A DNA stretch of 64,000 nt from Puffinus mauretanicus (lineage: Eukaryota; Chordata; Aves; Procellariiformes; Procellariidae): positions 2,046,001 to 2,110,000 of the forward strand of contig JAJKFH010000385.1 in assembly GCA_023333565.1 (NCBI GenBank), given 5' to 3'. The notes below the pieces were generated by a model, which was given only the letters and a program-made list of their open reading frames with translations, was not told the DNA's origin and did no database searches. The position numbers were made by a program, and so were the translations under genes. Below are positions 60,601 through 64,000 of the stretch, one piece after another; position 1 is the first letter of the stretch; each line of letters starts with the position of its first letter.

Positions 60601-63600
60601 AAAAGAGATTTAAAACAAACAAATAGAAACTCTTGTTTGGCAAAGAAAACAAACTCAAAGTAAACAAAACAGTATTAATTATATCCACATTTTACTTGTA
60701 GGGAAGAGATTAGCACTTGGAAATTTTTTAATCATAACCAAGCCTTGAGCTTGAAAAGGGTGCCAAAATAGAGTTTGGGCTGCGGGTAAATATGATTAAG
60801 TAGGAGAGATATGTTACGGGATTATTGTAGAAGTCCCCGCGAGAAGTTTTATATACCCAGGAAATTCAAAGCTAATATTCTACTGAGAAAGGTTCGAACA
60901 TGGTAAAGGATGTACGTACAAGTTTCACAAAGAAACTAGGAACATTATTTGAAGTAGAGAAAACCTGCTTTATTGCATCTTTAAGTATCTTTCCCATATT
61001 TGTTCTGGGTTTTTTTTCGTCTTTTAGCTTTAACTTGTTTCTAAAGGGCTGTGGTTTTTGTGGGACAGAATAGCTTGTATCACTTGTAAAATTCAAATAA
61101 ATTTGTGTGATTGTGTGTGGCACATACACGGTACCATGCAAGGCCCTTGAGACCTCCAGACTACTGTCAGGGGGTAGGTGGGTGATTTTCACACCACTGA
61201 AGCCTACAGCTCTTTTAAAAAGATGGATGTAAAGTCATTGATGGGCACCCGTGATACCCATCACCATCTCAAGCAGTAGAAAGCAAGGATGAGGACCTGA
61301 AGATATATTTAGTCTTGCATGGGCTGCATTAAAAACACATATGGGCTTTTTGGCTCTGTGTTTCACTCATTCATCCCCTCCATGAAGAACTGATTTTTCA
61401 TCACAGAACAGTTTTCATTCCGCAGAATGCTAAATTTTTTATATATGATTATCTTAAGAAATATAGTTCTGAACTCAGTGCATTTTAGTGAAGTACTTAT
61501 TCTGCTTCATAATAATAATATTGTCCAGAAACTGAATGGGAAAATGTTAGTTTCTTTGAAGATGATGAAGATATGTATGTTGGACTAGTGTTAATGTTGC
61601 TGTTGCTGTCATGCGTGCAGTTCACAGGGAGAGGTGTAATACTCTGTATTGGAGCGGTTGGTCTATTAGCTGTAGTACTGCTGGGAGGAGAGAGAGACAG
61701 GCATTCAGGCATGCAAAGCTTTCTTCGGGTCACTGAAGACTTGTCTTCTTTTTTTCAGCTAACCTAGCTGCTCTGATAAAAGACATGACCTCGCTTATAC
61801 ACCTTGCTTTGCTTGTGTGTGGGCACAACTGGTGATTGCGTGTGTAGGATGCACTTCAGCTAAGGCCCCTCCACCGGCATCAGAGGCAGCTTCAGGACCT
61901 GCAGTGCTCTTGCCAAATCCACAGCCCGCGTTTAGCCACCGAAGCTGCTGTATCTGATGTGGGGTGTGAGAGAATTTATTCCTGTACTGCATTATGCCCT
62001 CCTTTTTTCACCAGGTTACTCACCAGGGTTTCAGTCCTTGTCCCGGTGAGTATGTAAGTGTTTTATATGAGTAAAGCAGAGAGGACTCAAGTCCTCCCTT
62101 GGCTGGCCATTTCTCTTCTCTCTCTGGGTAGGCAGAGCATGTAGGCTCAGTTTCAGACAGGTGTGCACACCTTTGTTTTTTGCAGGACGTGGTTTGGTAG
62201 CTGTCCTGGGAGGGCACTTACAGGAGGGCGAGACGAGGAGGAATGCGACGTGCTTTGCTGGTCGTCCTCAGTGAGATTAAGGCCAGGTTCAGACGCTCAG
62301 CTCCCAGCCCTGTGAACCCTGCAGGCGTTATGTAGGGTGCTCAGAAATGTTGATGGACCTATAGGTGCCTAAGGCACTTGGTGCCTCAGGGGTTGGGCTG
62401 CCGCAAACTGCAATTTTAAAGACTTTAATTTGTCCGTGATCATCCCTGAGGGTCTGGCACCCCTTTATGGATCTTTCTGGTCGAGAAAGTTGTCCTCAGC
62501 ATGCTCCTCTGGTGCACCAGGCAATATTTGCATACCATTCCCCTCAGGGTGGTGATGAGCAGACAGATAATTGGTGACTGTTCATCAAGCTGCAAGGTGC
62601 TGTCGGGTGGTGCTCTGAGGTACTGCGATGAGCAGGGTGTACTTTCATGAGCACAGCTGGTCTGTGGGTCTTCCCAGTCTCAGGGGATAGCAGTGGGCAT
62701 GGTGGTGCAGCTCCTCGGCAGTCAGTCCTCTGCCAGGGAAATTGCCTCCTTGACAAAATGCAGCTTTTACGTGTGTAAGAAAAAAAGATACTTGCAGAAG
62801 CTTCTGCAACTCTGACAACATGTCCTAAAGTCCAAGGAAGGGACAGTCTGACCCTTGTCTCTGCTAATAGCTTCTTTTCCTCTATAGCCTGCCTGCCCCC
62901 TTAACGCATCCATGCAAACATCTGTGTTCTCTCCTACCCTTTATGATCAGATTATAATTTTTTTTTCCAAGCCAGCTTGCTAGCCATTTGAAATCTATCA
63001 CTTGCTGGAGTGTTTTGCCTCCATCAGGTAAAAAGGACTTCTCAATGACCCTATTGTTGGGGCTTCAGTGGTACTCTTATAGACTGAGCAGATACAGGTC
63101 CCTCGTCCTTCAGCAGCTCTTGTGTATTTTTTCCTGCATACCCAGGCTGTGCAATCACGTTTCTGGGCTCCTGTGTGGGGCTGCAGCCTGGATCCTGGCC
63201 TGATCTCAGCTAAGGGACTGCTCATCGCAGGTCATCACCCTCCTGCACTGACTCTTACTCTTCTTGCCTCTCTTTTTGTCATCAGACTGCTGACCCTGGC
63301 TGGCTTTGCTGTCCTTGCCCTCACACGCTCGCCTTCCCTTCCTTCTCCGTCTTGTTTATCAGTCACTGCTCTGGCTGAGTGCCAAAGATATTTGGTTTTG
63401 ATCTATAAAATCCTACAAAAATATGGTTTAAAGTCCTTTATACACAGAAATTGGCTCTTCTTGTTATGTCGTGCCTCTTTGGTTTTGCTAAAAAGCCTCA
63501 AGGTGTTTTCAGTGAGGTACCCATATCTTCCCATGTTCATTTCGGCTGCTGGAAGCTTATTTGGTTTCACAGTGCTTGTATCTGAGGAGACTCAATGTGG

Positions 63601-63844
63601 ACACTGCTTGAATTTCTATAGCTTATCAAAAGGTTTTGTTCTTTGAAATTGCTATTTCGTGTATCAACTAACTGTTTTGCTTGGCCACAACTGTATGTGG
63701 AAGCTGTTTGGGAGGGTGAGAGTTCTGGGACAATTTGGGGAAGTCCTTCACCTTTCTGCCTTTCATGCTGCTGTCAAGCATGCATGGAAGCTTTCTCCCT
63801 GGCCCCCCGATCACCCGATGTGGCTGCACCCAGCAGTGCAAAGT
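54675..63844. other. Intergenic, no recognised gene
   Basis: About 9 kb without an exon or repeat I can name, apart from a candidate exon starting at 59204. A GC-richer patch at 59200-59440 is stop-poor in several frames on both strands. Two copies of GGTGAAATGTTGAGTT lie near 58090-58125. Unassigned. Confidence 0.5.
59204..59431 (+). other. Candidate exon-like open block
   Basis: The acceptor-like TGCCATTAAAACAG at 59203 is followed by a + frame reading AAADACEEMEKAERMLRCRC, then a Ser/Gly-rich stretch, VQKQQQQLAAHC and a stop at 59431. The Glu/Lys/Met-rich start looks coding-like, but several frames on both strands are open because of GC content. I recognise no family. Confidence 0.12.
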
Positions 63845-63917
63845 GGAGATGAGTAGTTGGGGGTTGGACTAGATGACCTTTAAAGGTCCCTTCCAACCCA
63901 AGCTATTCTATGTTTCT
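63845..63917 (+). mobile_element. CR1 3' UTR tail fragment
   Basis: GGGGGTTGGACTAGATGACC, then TTTAAAGGTCCCTTCCAACC and CAAGCTATTCTATG, is a near-consensus CR1 3' end. It ends in a single octamer near 63915. Very short and strongly 5'-truncated; no coding part remains. The left edge is approximate. Confidence 0.93.
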
Positions 63918-64000
63918 AAAAAGGCTCATTTCTCTAGAGCCCACTCCATCCCCAACCTCTGGCTCAGCCAACATACTTGATTTCTCTGCATTTTCTTTTC

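Noticed and set aside
61573..61767. Short frame with a Leu/Val-rich segment that looks like a membrane helix
   Set aside because: T/G-rich sequence gives such translations by chance. The opposite strand is also open, and no homology was recognised.
63122..63646. 174-codon hydrophobic + strand frame
   Set aside because: Composition looks like translated T/C-rich noncoding DNA, there is no recognisable family or splice context, and the length is within chance for a window of this size.
1..64000. CRISPR arrays, tRNA/rRNA genes, bacterial operons or prophage-like systems
   Set aside because: No regularly spaced repeats, no sequence folding as an intact tRNA, no rRNA motifs, and the gene structure is clearly that of a vertebrate.

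Overview
This window is nuclear DNA of a bird. It is intron-rich and mostly AT-rich. It carries CR1 LINE copies with the typical 3' tail (a GGTTGGACYAGATGATCTTT-like block followed by ATTCTATG-type octamers) and two endogenous-retrovirus LTRs of types I recall from avian genomes. No bacterial-style operons, CRISPR arrays or plasmid features are present. I cannot name the species.

The only protein-coding gene I can recognise is TAF2 (TBP-associated factor 2, TAFII150, a TFIID subunit). Its 3' part lies on the + strand at about 5.3-24.3 kb. Six exons can be chained with consistent splice phases (5314-5383, 6901-7010, 9453-9682, 12340-12492, 12904-13009, 23223-23488). They encode about 311 C-terminal residues, ending in the characteristic His/Lys-rich tail and SPSLSD-stop. 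The 3' UTR has a canonical AATAAA at 24234. Positions 1-5313 should be intron, possibly with earlier exons I could not identify; they contain a sense-oriented, decayed CR1 fragment (2195-3242). The segment known from mammalian TAF2 that starts LSKYRP and precedes the GKEQ exon was not found in the 10.2-kb last intron. The flanking phases would still join in frame without it.

From about 24.3 kb to the end I see no recognisable protein-coding gene. From vertebrate synteny known to me (TAF2 next to ENPP2 in the same orientation) this should be the TAF2-ENPP2 intergenic interval, but no ENPP2 exon was recognised. It holds a solo LTR (27100-27610, + strand, with a CRE/TATA-like promoter), a CpG-rich block at 28741-29075 with smaller ones at about 25.0, 29.8 and 33.2 kb, a short CR1 tail (31039-31310, -), a long well-preserved but 5'-truncated CR1 (37456-39475, -, only two nonsense codons), a second solo LTR flanked by a perfect 5-bp target-site duplication (53909-54669, - by homology), and a CR1 3' tail at 63845-63917 (+). 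The rest is unassigned single-copy-looking sequence with some candidate exons, hairpins and microsatellites.

Nothing here looks like a wholly new biological system. The points most worth a second look are the apparently missing TAF2 exon, the CpG-rich block with a downstream strong splice-site pair (a possible unannotated transcript), and the two LTRs that share their 3' (U5) sequence although they otherwise differ.
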